Assembly (NCBI RefSeq): GCF_025465935.1
Contig: NZ_JANLNV010000041.1
Coordinates: 48,185 to 112,184 of the forward strand
From: Pseudomonas sp. 7P_10.2_Bac1
Lineage (GTDB): Bacteria; Pseudomonadota; Gammaproteobacteria; Pseudomonadales; Pseudomonadaceae
Length of the DNA: 64,000 nucleotides
Reading direction: 5' to 3'
Shown: piece after piece, positions 50,310 through 59,113 of the stretch
How the letters are laid out: the number at the start of each line of letters is the position of its first letter
Position numbering within the stretch: position 1 is the stretch's first letter
Made by a program: the position numbers and the translations under genes
Notes under the pieces: generated by a model
What the model was told of the DNA's origin: nothing
The model's database searches: none
What the model saw: the letters and a program-made list of their open reading frames with translations, nothing else

Positions 50310-52412
50310 TTGAAATCTATCCTGCCTGTTTCAGCCCTGCTGGCCGCCGCATGGGCGACAGCGCCTGTTGCCCACGCGGACGCTTTAACCCTCCCTAAAA
50401 CCGAAGTTCAGGCCAGTGCCGAGAGTGACTCCTCGACCACCGATTACCAGCAACCGGTCGATAGCACCACCACCCGGATGGGCCTTTCGGCCAGGGAAAC
50501 GCCGCAGGGTGTGACCACTCTGTCACGCGAGCAGTTGAATGATTTCAACCTCAACAGCGTCAAGGATGCGCTGCGCAGTGCGCCGTCGGTGACCGTCGAA
50601 CAATATGAAACGGACCGTACCAGCTTCACCTCCCGCGGCTTTGATATCAGCAATTTCGAGTACGACGGTATCGGCGCACCCTTCAGCGCAGGCTTGCTCA
50701 ATGGCGACCTGGACATGGCCGAATACCAGCAGGTGGATATTCTGCACGGCGCCAACGGCTTGATGAGCGGCACGGGCAACCCTTCGGCCACCGTCAACTT
50801 TATCCGCAAGCGCCCGACGGCTACGCCGCAAGCCCAATTGAAGGTGTCGGCAGGCTCGTGGGACACCCGTCGGGTAGACGTTGATGTCTCCGGCCCGCTC
50901 AACGATGCCGGCAATGTGCGGGGCCGTTTGATTTTTGCCAACGAAACCGGCAATTCCTATCTTGATCGGTACTCGCGTGAGAAGAATGTGCTCAGCGGCA
51001 TGCTGGCTTTCGACTTGAGTGACGCAGACACGCTCACGGTCGGCCTCTCGGACAACAAGAGCAATGCCAACGGCAGCAGTTGGGGCGGCCTGCCGCTGGT
51101 CGATGCTGACGGCAACCTGATCCATTACAGTCGCCGTGGCTCCAGCGTCGGTCAGGACTGGACCTACTGGGATGTTCATACCCTGCGGGCCTTTGCCGAG
51201 CTGACCCACGAATTCAATAACGGCTGGAAGGGCACGTTGAACGTGACGGCGGTAGACCAGCGTCAATCGGCCAACATGTACTACCTCATGGCCAACGATG
51301 ATCAGCAGCCCTGGTTGGCCGACCCGAGCCACACCAATGTCAACGAAAAGCAATTGCTGGGTGAGGCGCAACTCAGCGGCCCGTTCAGCCTGGGCGGTCG
51401 TGAGCACCAGTTGACCGTGGGGGTGAACTACGGGCGCTCGCGCCATCATGAACGCGGTTACTACAACAGCATTGATGAGCTGATTCCGGCCGATCTGGAC
51501 CAGACCCTGGGCGGCCATGTCCCTCGTCCGGACATGACCTATACCGACAACGATACAAAAATGGCCAGTTTCACTGACCGTCAAAAAAGCGTGTATGCCG
51601 GGGCGCGTTTCAGCCTGACGGATCAACTGCACTGGATCGCCGGTGCGCGCATGCTCAGTGTCGACAGTGACGGTACTGACTACGGCACGCCGCGTGATGT
51701 ACGCATTCACGGCAAAGTCACGCCGTACACCGGGTTGGTCTATGACATCAACGATCAATACTCGGTCTACGCCAGCTACACCAAAATCTTCAATCCGCAA
51801 TACGTCGTCGATTCAGCAGGCAAGGTGCTCGAGCCGCTGGATGGCAAAAGCTATGAAGTTGGGGTCAAGGGCAGTCTGCTGGAGCAGAAGCTCGACGTCT
51901 CCGCCGCCGTGTTCAAGACCGATCAGCGTAACGTCGCCGAAGCCACTGGCCAGATGATTGGCTCGCAGTCGGTGTACCAGAGCCAAGACTATAAAAGTCG
52001 TGGTGTGGAGCTGGAAGCCAGTGGCCAGTTGGCGACCGGATTGCAGGTGCTGGGTGGGTATACCTACGTGCACATCGAAGACCCGGACGGCGACAAGGCC
52101 CGTCAATACGTCCCGGCGCATACCTTGCGGGGCAGCCTGACCTACCAATTGCCGGGCATGCCGCAGGCCAAGGTGGGTACCCGTGTGGCCTGGCAAAGTG
52201 CGATCCAGGTGGACAGCGACAGCCGCATTCGCCAGAACGCCTATGCCTTGGTCGACGTGATGGCCAGTTACGACATCGACAAACATTGGAGTACCGCGCT
52301 GAACCTGAACAACGTGGCCAATCGCAAATACCTGATGAGCCTGTACAGCGGCGGTTCGGGCTTTTACGGCCCGTCGCGCAACGTGACAGCCTCGCTCAGC
52401 TACAACTTCTAA
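50310..52412 (+). CDS. TonB-dependent siderophore receptor
   Basis: A 700-residue outer-membrane receptor. Signal peptide SILPVSALLAAAWATAPVAHA; no STN domain. Plug segment ARETPQGVTTLSREQLNDFNLNSVKDALRSAPSV and DILHGANGLMSGTGNPSATVNFIRKRP. The protein ends GPSRNVTASLSYNF with the C-terminal Phe of outer-membrane barrels. The only start in place is TTG at 50310. Hydroxamate/pyoverdine-type (FhuE/FpvA-like) substrate class is likely. Confidence 0.92.
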   Translation: MKSILPVSALLAAAWATAPVAHADALTLPKTEVQASAESDSSTTDYQQPVDSTTTRMGLSARETPQGVTTLSREQLNDFNLNSVKDALRSAPSVTVEQYETDRTSFTSRGFDISNFEYDGIGAPFSAGLLNGDLDMAEYQQVDILHGANGLMSGTGNPSATVNFIRKRPTATPQAQLKVSAGSWDTRRVDVDVSGPLNDAGNVRGRLIFANETGNSYLDRYSREKNVLSGMLAFDLSDADTLTVGLSDNKSNANGSSWGGLPLVDADGNLIHYSRRGSSVGQDWTYWDVHTLRAFAELTHEFNNGWKGTLNVTAVDQRQSANMYYLMANDDQQPWLADPSHTNVNEKQLLGEAQLSGPFSLGGREHQLTVGVNYGRSRHHERGYYNSIDELIPADLDQTLGGHVPRPDMTYTDNDTKMASFTDRQKSVYAGARFSLTDQLHWIAGARMLSVDSDGTDYGTPRDVRIHGKVTPYTGLVYDINDQYSVYASYTKIFNPQYVVDSAGKVLEPLDGKSYEVGVKGSLLEQKLDVSAAVFKTDQRNVAEATGQMIGSQSVYQSQDYKSRGVELEASGQLATGLQVLGGYTYVHIEDPDGDKARQYVPAHTLRGSLTYQLPGMPQAKVGTRVAWQSAIQVDSDSRIRQNAYALVDVMASYDIDKHWSTALNLNNVANRKYLMSLYSGGSGFYGPSRNVTASLSYNF

Positions 52413-52439
52413 AACCACCACGTGGTCCACTGTGTGGAC

Positions 52440-52513
52440 GCGGGCTTGCTCGCGATAGGATCGGTAAGGTTTAACAGGTATACCGAGTTTGCCAGCATCG
52501 CGAGCAAGCCCGC
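52440..52513. repeat. REP-type inverted repeat pair
   Basis: GCGGGCTTGCTCGCGAT (52440-52456) and ATCGCGAGCAAGCCCGC (52497-52513) are perfect 17-base arms 40 bases apart between convergent genes. This is the well-known fluorescent Pseudomonas REP unit in head-to-head pairing; it may also end transcription. Confidence 0.8.
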
Positions 52514-52540
52514 TCCCATAGAGCGGACATTTGCCAGTGG

Positions 52541-54157
52541 CTACTTCAACGCCACCGGCACGCACGCCTTGGGTGTGTCCTGGCTTGTGCCTATCAAGCT
52601 GATCAGGCCACACGCCAATGAACCCCGCCATTGCAGGTAGTCATGGCCACTGGCGTATTCGACGTGGTCAACCGGATAGCCTTTGGCTTGCAAGACATTG
52701 CGCAGTTGGCGGTTGCTGTCCAGAATCCCGGCACCGGCAGACCCCGATTTGTCTTCGAACAAGCCGGCCTGCAGATAGAAGCGCAGCGGTAAACGCGGGC
52801 TTGTCACGTACTGGCGGGTGAGCCACTGATCTTCAGTGTTTGGCGGGCTCCACCAGAACGATCCGGACAAGCTCAGTACATTGCCAAACAGTTCAGGGTG
52901 TTTTAGCCCCAGCCACGCCGAGGCCAAGCCTCCATAGCTGGAGCCCGCCACCACGGTATGCGCGGCGTCGGCATTAAGCCCCTGGCGCTTGGCCCATGGC
53001 ATCAACTCCTCAGCCATGAAGCGTGCGAACTCCGGGTTGGGCGGCAACTCCACGGGCCGGGTTTCATCGCTCGGGTTGGCAATGATCAGCGCCGCTGTCG
53101 GGGGGATAAGACCGTCGGCAATCAGGTTGTCCAGAATAGTCGGCGTGGGCACCTGGCGCATGTAGGCGTGAGCATCAAACAGCACCAGCAGGCCTTGGTC
53201 ATCGCCGGCGTCTTTCCACCCCGCAGGGCGATACACATACACGTCGCGGGTGTTGCCTAGAATACGACTGCTCAAGGACTCGCGCGCAACCATGCCGGGT
53301 GCCACGTGCGCGCGCTTTTGGAGCCACGGCTGTGGCGGTGCATCAGGCAGTTCCAGGATGGAGCGAGTCAGGTTGGGCTCGTACTTGTGATTGCCAAAGC
53401 GGTGTGGGTTGAGCGGGTCGCGTTGCGACGTGGCCAATAGCGTGCGGCGATCCCCGGCCTCAGGCACATCTGGCGCCAGTTGGTAGCTCAGGCGGGCACT
53501 GGAGGGTACCCGGTAGGTGGCGTACCAGACGTCACTGTCACCCAGACGCTGCAAGGCGTCATGGCCGCCCGAAGGCGAACCGAACACCCGCACGTTGTGC
53601 TGGGCGCCACGCCACAGGAACGTGACAAGGCGCTCATTGGGGCTGTCTGCGATGGCTTCCACCAGCGGCGTTCCTTGTTGCTCGCGCTCTTTCCAGAACG
53701 CTTGCGTGGAGCCGCCCTGTTTCAGTTGTTCGGCCAACTGACGCAAAGTCGGGCTGAGCAGAGGCGCCTGTGAGCGTTGTTGCAGGCTCAGCGGCAGTAC
53801 CTGGTTCAGCGTGAGCGAGAACTCGGCCTGTGGACGTGTCACCAGCGGCTCGACGCGCAGCAGGTACTGACCGTCCTTGTCGGCGATGAACATAAAGTCC
53901 CGTGACATGTCCGCGCCATCGATCAACAAGCGCAGCGGATAACCCTGTGCCGTCAGCAGGCGCAGGCTGACATCGCCCGCGACCTTGCCCTGGACCAGAT
54001 CTCCCGCCTTGAGTGTCAGGCTCCAGCTGGGGGGCTGAGCCTGGGCGACACTGGCGTGCACGCTTTGCCCCTGGCTGAGTGGCTCGACAGCCAGGGCCGA
54101 GGCGCAGGCCGTGACGCTGAACAGGCACCCTAGGCCCCAGCGATTGAATGGGTTCAT
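52541..54157 (-). CDS. Periplasmic enterochelin esterase-like hydrolase (Fes/PfeE type)
   Basis: A 538-residue alpha/beta hydrolase with a signal peptide (CLFSVTACASALAVEP). An N-terminal pre-domain is followed by the Fes N-domain (VTFLWRGAQHNVRVFGSPSGG) and the catalytic domain with VYVYRPAGW, LLVLFDAHAYM, the nucleophile Ser in VVAGSSYGGLASAWLG, and the His in YASGHDYLQWRGSL. Such enzymes cut tri-lactone catecholate siderophores; export to the periplasm is as in PfeE. It follows the receptor gene at 54165 by 7 bases, so it likely acts on that receptor's ligand. Confidence 0.9.
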   Translation of the reverse strand: MNPFNRWGLGCLFSVTACASALAVEPLSQGQSVHASVAQAQPPSWSLTLKAGDLVQGKVAGDVSLRLLTAQGYPLRLLIDGADMSRDFMFIADKDGQYLLRVEPLVTRPQAEFSLTLNQVLPLSLQQRSQAPLLSPTLRQLAEQLKQGGSTQAFWKEREQQGTPLVEAIADSPNERLVTFLWRGAQHNVRVFGSPSGGHDALQRLGDSDVWYATYRVPSSARLSYQLAPDVPEAGDRRTLLATSQRDPLNPHRFGNHKYEPNLTRSILELPDAPPQPWLQKRAHVAPGMVARESLSSRILGNTRDVYVYRPAGWKDAGDDQGLLVLFDAHAYMRQVPTPTILDNLIADGLIPPTAALIIANPSDETRPVELPPNPEFARFMAEELMPWAKRQGLNADAAHTVVAGSSYGGLASAWLGLKHPELFGNVLSLSGSFWWSPPNTEDQWLTRQYVTSPRLPLRFYLQAGLFEDKSGSAGAGILDSNRQLRNVLQAKGYPVDHVEYASGHDYLQWRGSLACGLISLIGTSQDTPKACVPVALK

Positions 54158-54164
54158 GATGACC

Positions 54165-56543
54165 TCAGAAGTCGATGCTGGTTGAGAGCTTCAAGGTGCG
54201 CGGCTCGCTCACCGTGGCGAAACCATCGTTGAACACACCTGCCCAGTAAGAGCGGTTTTCAACGTTCTCCAGGCTGGCACGGAACACCACGTCCTTGCTC
54301 AGGATGCGGGTGGAGTAGCGAGCGCCCAGGTCGTAACGGGTCCACTGCGGGATCTTCAGCGTGTTGGCATCATTGAGGTACTGCGAGCTGCTGTGGATGA
54401 CCAGCGTGGTCAAGGTCAGGCCATCGACCCACGGTGTATCCCATTCGCCGCCCAGGTTGGCCGACCATTTCGGCACGCCACGGGCGGTGTTGCCGTCCAG
54501 AGCGCCGTTGGCCGTGCGGGTCAGCTCGGCGTGGGTGTAGGTCACCCCCCCGAGCAGGCGAACGGAGGGAATCACCGAACCGAACATGTTCCATTCCACG
54601 CCACGGTTACGCTGCTTGCCGTCGTCGCTGTAAAGGTTGCTGGCCTTGTCGAGAATCAGGCTGGGCTTCTCGATCTGGAACGCACTCAAGGTATGGGTAA
54701 ACGTGCCCATGTCCCATTTCACACCGGCTTCCAGTTGCTTGGCCTTGTAAGGCGCGAACTGGTCGCCGTAGTTGGCGGCGCTCACGTCGCCCACGGTATT
54801 GCCTTGGGTCAGGCCTTCGATGTAGTTGGCATACAGCGACACCGGCGCATCCCAGGGTTTGACCACCAGCCCCACGGCCGGAGTAATGGCTTGTTCGTCA
54901 TAGGATTTAGGCGAGCTCATCTGCTGGCGGACCCGTTGTGAACGAGCCCCCAGGGTCAGCAGGACTTTGTCATCGGCAAACGCCAGGGTATCAGCGACGG
55001 CAAAGCTGGAGAGGGTGTTGTCGCCGGTCTTGACGTTGGAGCCGGTGTGCCCGGCAATGATCGGCTTGCCCGGGTGATAAATATTGGTCGGGTAGCGGGC
55101 GCCGGTCACGGTCGGCGCACGGCCGATATTCTGGTGCAACAGGCTGGCGGTGAAGACGAGCTTGTGGTCGATCGGGCCGGTGGTCAGATGCCCGCGAATA
55201 CCCGCTTCATACGCGGTGCTGGCGGAATAGCCCGCCTGATTGTAGGTCTCGCCGATGGCATCGCCATTGTCATTGTTGACGCGCAGGCGGGTGCCGTTGA
55301 GGAAACCCTTGTAGCGATTCTTGGAACTGCCAGCGCTGGCGAAAGTGCTCCAGTCATCATTGAGTTCATATTCACCGCGCACGATCACGCCCTTGCTGAT
55401 CTGCTTGGCAGAAATACCTTTGAGTATGTTGGTGTCAGCTTTTGGCGCCTTAAGTACATGACCTATGTCGCTGAAGCCCACCATCATGGGGCTGCCATTT
55501 TCGGCACGCTCGTGGCTTTCGTAAGCGTCCAGCGCGAGCTTCCAGCCATCGCCACGATAGTCCAGGGCCAGGGAGGTCAGCGTGCGCTCCTTGGATTGTT
55601 TGTCGACGCCTGTATCGCCGTCGCCATACACACCATTGAAGCGAATGCCAAAGCGCTGTTCGTCACCCAGGCGGCGGCTGAAGTCCAGGTGTTCGGCGAA
55701 ATAGCCGTCCGATACATAACTGGTGGTCAGGCGCGTCAACGGCGTGTCACCGGCGCGTTTGGGGACCAGGTTGATCACGCCGCCCACACCACCGCTGGGT
55801 GCCATGCCGGACAACAACGCGCCCGGGCCTTTGAGCACTTCGACTCGGTCCAGGAATTCCGTAGGGACGTGGCCGTCCGGAGCCATGCCATACAGGCCGT
55901 TAAGCGCCAGCTCTGCGGAGTCCAGTGAATAGCCCCGAATCGTGAAGTTCTCATACACATGGCCTTCACCGGTGGTGAAGCGGATCGAAGGGTCATTGCG
56001 CAAAACCGCACCCACCGTGCCGCTCTGCTGGTTTTCGATGGTTTGTGCGGTGTAGGAGGTGATGTTGAACGGCGTATCCATGATATGGGTATCGCCCAAC
56101 ATCCCCAAACGGGCTCCGGTCGCGACTTGGCCACCGCTGTAGGCTTCCGGCAGGTCACTGGCGCCCAGGCCTGCAGCGTTGACCCGGGTTTCTCCCAGGT
56201 TAAGGGCGCCGTCGACGCTCGCCTGACGCAGCACGATCACGCCGTTTTCTTCGATGGCCACCAGCCCGGTATTGGCCAGCAACTGCTGCAAGGCTTCACG
56301 CAGGGTGTATTGACCGTTGAGTGGCTTGGCGCTGCGTCCGGCAAGCAGTTGGCTGTCGGCGGCAATGGCGATTCCGGCTTCACGGGCCAGGGTATGAACC
56401 GCCGATTCCAGTGGCTGGGATGGCAGGTTCAGATTCAGTGGGGTGTTGCTGTCCGCCAATGCGGTGCCGGTGCCAAACAGCAGGGAGCATGCCAGGGCCA
56501 AACGGCTCAGCGGGGCGCGGTAAGGGGAGGAATAATGCGACAT
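54165..56543 (-). CDS. TonB-dependent siderophore receptor with STN signalling domain
   Basis: A 792-residue outer-membrane transducer. Signal peptide to ALADS; STN domain at about residues 35-110 (LNLPSQPLESAVHTLAREAGIAIAADSQLLAG, then REALQQLLANTGLVAI). Then plug (NITSYTAQTIENQQSGTVGAVLRNDPSIRF, FLDRVEVLKGPGALLSGMAPSGGVGGVINLVPKR) and barrel ending EPRTLKLSTSIDF. The STN domain contacts the FecR protein encoded next, giving cell-surface signalling. With the esterase it suggests a catecholate siderophore. Confidence 0.93.
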   Translation of the reverse strand: MSHYSSPYRAPLSRLALACSLLFGTGTALADSNTPLNLNLPSQPLESAVHTLAREAGIAIAADSQLLAGRSAKPLNGQYTLREALQQLLANTGLVAIEENGVIVLRQASVDGALNLGETRVNAAGLGASDLPEAYSGGQVATGARLGMLGDTHIMDTPFNITSYTAQTIENQQSGTVGAVLRNDPSIRFTTGEGHVYENFTIRGYSLDSAELALNGLYGMAPDGHVPTEFLDRVEVLKGPGALLSGMAPSGGVGGVINLVPKRAGDTPLTRLTTSYVSDGYFAEHLDFSRRLGDEQRFGIRFNGVYGDGDTGVDKQSKERTLTSLALDYRGDGWKLALDAYESHERAENGSPMMVGFSDIGHVLKAPKADTNILKGISAKQISKGVIVRGEYELNDDWSTFASAGSSKNRYKGFLNGTRLRVNNDNGDAIGETYNQAGYSASTAYEAGIRGHLTTGPIDHKLVFTASLLHQNIGRAPTVTGARYPTNIYHPGKPIIAGHTGSNVKTGDNTLSSFAVADTLAFADDKVLLTLGARSQRVRQQMSSPKSYDEQAITPAVGLVVKPWDAPVSLYANYIEGLTQGNTVGDVSAANYGDQFAPYKAKQLEAGVKWDMGTFTHTLSAFQIEKPSLILDKASNLYSDDGKQRNRGVEWNMFGSVIPSVRLLGGVTYTHAELTRTANGALDGNTARGVPKWSANLGGEWDTPWVDGLTLTTLVIHSSSQYLNDANTLKIPQWTRYDLGARYSTRILSKDVVFRASLENVENRSYWAGVFNDGFATVSEPRTLKLSTSIDF

Positions 56544-56612
56544 GGTCAGTCCTGACTCTGGTGTGGTTATGGGTGAAGACGGACCTCGACGCGTTTACCC
56601 CTCAAAAAAATT

Positions 56613-57575
56613 TCAACGTAATTGCACGTAGGGTTCACCGGCTACGTTGACCAGTTGCACAGGCAGGATTCGGGGCAGTGAATTGAGCAGGATTTGCGGC
56701 TGATCGCTGGGGAAACTGCCGGTCAGACGCAAGTGCGCCGCCTCGGCGCTGACCCCCACGGGCCGGGCTGCGTAGGCGTTGTATTCGGCGATTACTTCGG
56801 ACAGCGGGGCATCGGTGTAGGACCACCAGCCTTTGCGCCAGTTTTCAATGTCAGGGCCTATCTGACGATGCGGGTTGAACGCGCTGGTCTCGCCTTGGGC
56901 ATTGATGCTGACGTGCTGCCCGGCGGTGAGGATTTTCGCTTCGCCCTTGAGCCCTTGTACATGCACCCGGCCACGGGCCACGGCTACCTGGATGCAGTCG
57001 CCACGATCGCTGATGCTGAAGGCAGTGCCCAGCACCTTGACTTGGCCCAGTCGGGTATTGATCACAAAGTTGCGCAAGGTCTCATGGGCCACATCGAAGT
57101 AAACGTTGCCATGCAGCAGCATCACCTGGCGTTGAGTGTGGCTGAATTGCACCCGGACATTGGATTGCGCCGCCAACAGTAACTGGCTGCCATCGGGCAG
57201 TGTGAAAGGGCGAGAGGGTTCAGCGTGCTCAGTGAGCAGGCTTTGCGTGAAGGGCGAGGTTTCGCGCCACAGCCAACTCAACCAGCCCGACGCGCCGATC
57301 ACTGCCAACAGTCCGGTACCCTGGCGCAGCAGGCGTCGACGACTGAGGTTGGCCGGCTGCGAATGCACGGCGCCGCGCAACTGCGGGGTTAACCGGTGGA
57401 TCATTTGCCAGCGCCGCTCGGCTTCAAGCCATGCGTGTTCGTGCTCACTGCTTTGGTTGCGCCAGCGTGCCAACTGCTTGCGGGCTTGCTCAACCCGCGA
57501 GGGATCATCGCTGTTGAGCTTGGCCAGATACGTCAGGGCCTGTTGCACTTTGCGTGTAGAAAGTTGCTCAGGCAT
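56613..57575 (-). CDS. FecR family anti-sigma/sigma regulator
   Basis: A 320-residue inner-membrane protein. The cytosolic DUF4880-type N-terminus (KVQQALTYLAKLNSDD, HEHAWLEAERRWQMIH) binds the sigma factor. A Tat-like RRRLLRQGTGLLAVIGASGWLSWLW segment crosses the membrane, and the periplasmic FecR domain (RPFTLPDGSQLLLAAQSNVRVQF, HGNVYFDVAHE, VLGTAFSI) contacts the receptor STN domain. Overlaps the sigma gene by eight bases. Confidence 0.93.
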   Translation of the reverse strand: MPEQLSTRKVQQALTYLAKLNSDDPSRVEQARKQLARWRNQSSEHEHAWLEAERRWQMIHRLTPQLRGAVHSQPANLSRRRLLRQGTGLLAVIGASGWLSWLWRETSPFTQSLLTEHAEPSRPFTLPDGSQLLLAAQSNVRVQFSHTQRQVMLLHGNVYFDVAHETLRNFVINTRLGQVKVLGTAFSISDRGDCIQVAVARGRVHVQGLKGEAKILTAGQHVSINAQGETSAFNPHRQIGPDIENWRKGWWSYTDAPLSEVIAEYNAYAARPVGVSAEAAHLRLTGSFPSDQPQILLNSLPRILPVQLVNVAGEPYVQLR

Positions 57576-58098
57576 GTCGGCAGGCCAGGCTCAGTTCAGA
57601 CAGATCAAACACCGCCCGGGCGATATGTAACTCCACCGACTTGGCAGACAAACCCAGCTCGGCGCACACCTGACGGTGGCTCTGGCCCTCGAGGCGCACG
57701 CGCACAAAAACCTCGCGGCGCAGGCGGGGCATACGCTCGATGCGGTCGATCAAGTGCTGCAGTTGCTCGCGGGCAATGATGATGTCTTCCACCGTCGGGC
57801 TCAGCACATCCTGGCGACTCATCCAGTCATCCAGTGCCGCTATTTCACTGCTATGGCGGCGATATTGATCGATGCACAGATTGCGCGCGGCCTTGAACAG
57901 CAATGCCCGCGGATTGGCCACCGGGCTGTTCAATGCATGGGCATAGGCCTGGGCAAAGCTGGACTGGGCAATATCCGCTGCATCGTCCGGATTGCGCAAA
58001 CGGTTACACAAATACCGACGCAGCTCGGTGTAACTGGCCAGTAGATCGTGGACCACTGAGTTCAAAGTGGATGTGCAAGACGTAGGAATGAATGACAT
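57568..58098 (-). CDS. ECF sigma factor, FecI type
   Basis: A 176-residue iron-starvation sigma factor. Region 2 is LRRYLCNRLRNPDDAADIAQSSFAQAY, region 4 is RIERMPRLRREVFVRVRLEGQSHRQVCAELGLSAKSVELHIARA. Activated when the FecR partner receives the loaded-receptor signal; its target should be the receptor-esterase promoter. A Fur-type dyad lies 27 bases upstream. Confidence 0.93.
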   Translation of the reverse strand: MSFIPTSCTSTLNSVVHDLLASYTELRRYLCNRLRNPDDAADIAQSSFAQAYAHALNSPVANPRALLFKAARNLCIDQYRRHSSEIAALDDWMSRQDVLSPTVEDIIIAREQLQHLIDRIERMPRLRREVFVRVRLEGQSHRQVCAELGLSAKSVELHIARAVFDLSELSLACRHA

Positions 58099-58124
58099 GC
58101 CGAGCCGTTGAGAAAAAGATGCTA

Positions 58125-58138
58125 ATAGGAATTCCTAT
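58125..58138. promoter_or_regulatory. Fur-type palindrome before the FecI-like gene
   Basis: ATAGGAATTCCTAT is a perfect palindrome, flanked on the minus-strand upstream side by GAGAATG. Position and AT-rich dyad fit a Fur box, which would tie the sigma gene to iron limitation. Confidence 0.55.
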
Positions 58139-58258
58139 CATTCTCACATAAGTGTAACGGATTGTGCCAGCACGTTAACCGAGCGGGTGCAGATCAAAAG
58201 CTCGCAGCCATCGCCAGCCTGTGACGGTGCTGGCGAAGGTTGCGATTGTTTGTGTGCT

Positions 58259-59044
58259 TCACTTTGAGAACACCACTGGCACGGTGAAGCGCAGTTTGCT
58301 GCCTTGCGGAGGGCGAGGCACAGGCGAAGCGCGGTTGATCATGTCCAGGGTGGCGTTGTCGAGTTCTGTGAATCCGGCAGACCGAACCACGCTGGCGCTC
58401 AGGACCTTGCCGCTACTGTCGATTTCAAAACGCAGGTAAGCCACGCCGCGGTCACCGCGATCACGGGCGTGTTGCGGGTAGCGCTTGAAACGCTCCAGGT
58501 GCGCCAGCAACTGCGCTTCCCACTGCACTTTCAATGCCGGGTCGGCAGCACCGCGTGAAGACTCCGTTGCCGCGGTGGTGGTGGAGGTCTGGGCGTCGAG
58601 CTTGGGCGGAGCCGTCGTGGCCGCAGAGGCTGACGTGGCGCTCTGCTCGGGTTGTTTTTTCGGCGGTTCGGTCAATTCTGAACCCTGTTCGGGGGCGCTT
58701 TGATAGGCGCCGTGGGCCGTTTCCTTGAGTGGTGACTTGGCCTGTTTGACCGGAGCCGGTTTAGGCGCTGGGGTGACTTTTTTCACCACCTCTTTGGGCG
58801 GTTTTGCTGAAGGCGTACTGATCTGTTTTTGCACGAGTTTGTCCGGTGCGACTTGCAGGTCTTCCTCGACCGCCTGAGCGACGGGCACTGCAGCCAGCTC
58901 GATCATCATCGCTGCCGGTGCAGCCTCGGCCGATGGGATCGGCGAAGTGTGCAACAGCCATACGGTGATGCCCGTGTACACGCTCAAGGTAATCAGTGTC
59001 GCGCTGCACCAGAGCGTCTTGCGGGATTGGTTCAGATAGGTCAT
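58259..59044 (-). CDS. TonB family energy-transducing protein
   Basis: A 261-residue TonB. One N-terminal membrane anchor (LWCSATLITLSVYTGITVWLL), then a Pro/Lys-rich periplasmic linker (PSAKPPKEVVKKVTPAPKPA), then the TonB C-terminal domain (LLAHLERFKRYPQHARDRGDRGVAYLRFEID, ending FTVPVVFSK). It couples the proton gradient to outer-membrane receptors. Placed after the heme-type receptor on the same strand, it looks dedicated to it, as HasB is for HasR. An upstream GTG would add 12 residues. Confidence 0.9.
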   Translation of the reverse strand: MTYLNQSRKTLWCSATLITLSVYTGITVWLLHTSPIPSAEAAPAAMMIELAAVPVAQAVEEDLQVAPDKLVQKQISTPSAKPPKEVVKKVTPAPKPAPVKQAKSPLKETAHGAYQSAPEQGSELTEPPKKQPEQSATSASAATTAPPKLDAQTSTTTAATESSRGAADPALKVQWEAQLLAHLERFKRYPQHARDRGDRGVAYLRFEIDSSGKVLSASVVRSAGFTELDNATLDMINRASPVPRPPQGSKLRFTVPVVFSK

Positions 59045-59071
59045 GAGCTCATCAATATTAATCAACGTAAA

Positions 59072-59095
59072 ACGGGACACCCATGGGCGTCCCGT
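59072..59095 (-). terminator. Hairpin between receptor and tonB genes
   Basis: Arms ACGGGAC and GTCCCGT with an inner CCCATGGG-like self-pairing are followed on the minus strand by TTTTAC. It may partly terminate after the receptor gene and lower tonB expression. Confidence 0.5.
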
Positions 59096-59113
59096 GTGTT
59101 AACCAGGTTCGGA

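Noticed and set aside
50523..51800. A 425-codon frame antisense to a TonB receptor gene
   Set aside because: The receptor has signal peptide, plug and C-terminal Phe; the antisense product has no family features.
52440..52513. Repeat pair as a CRISPR or attachment site
   Set aside because: Only two arms in inverted orientation, no spacers and no integrase; it is the standard REP unit.
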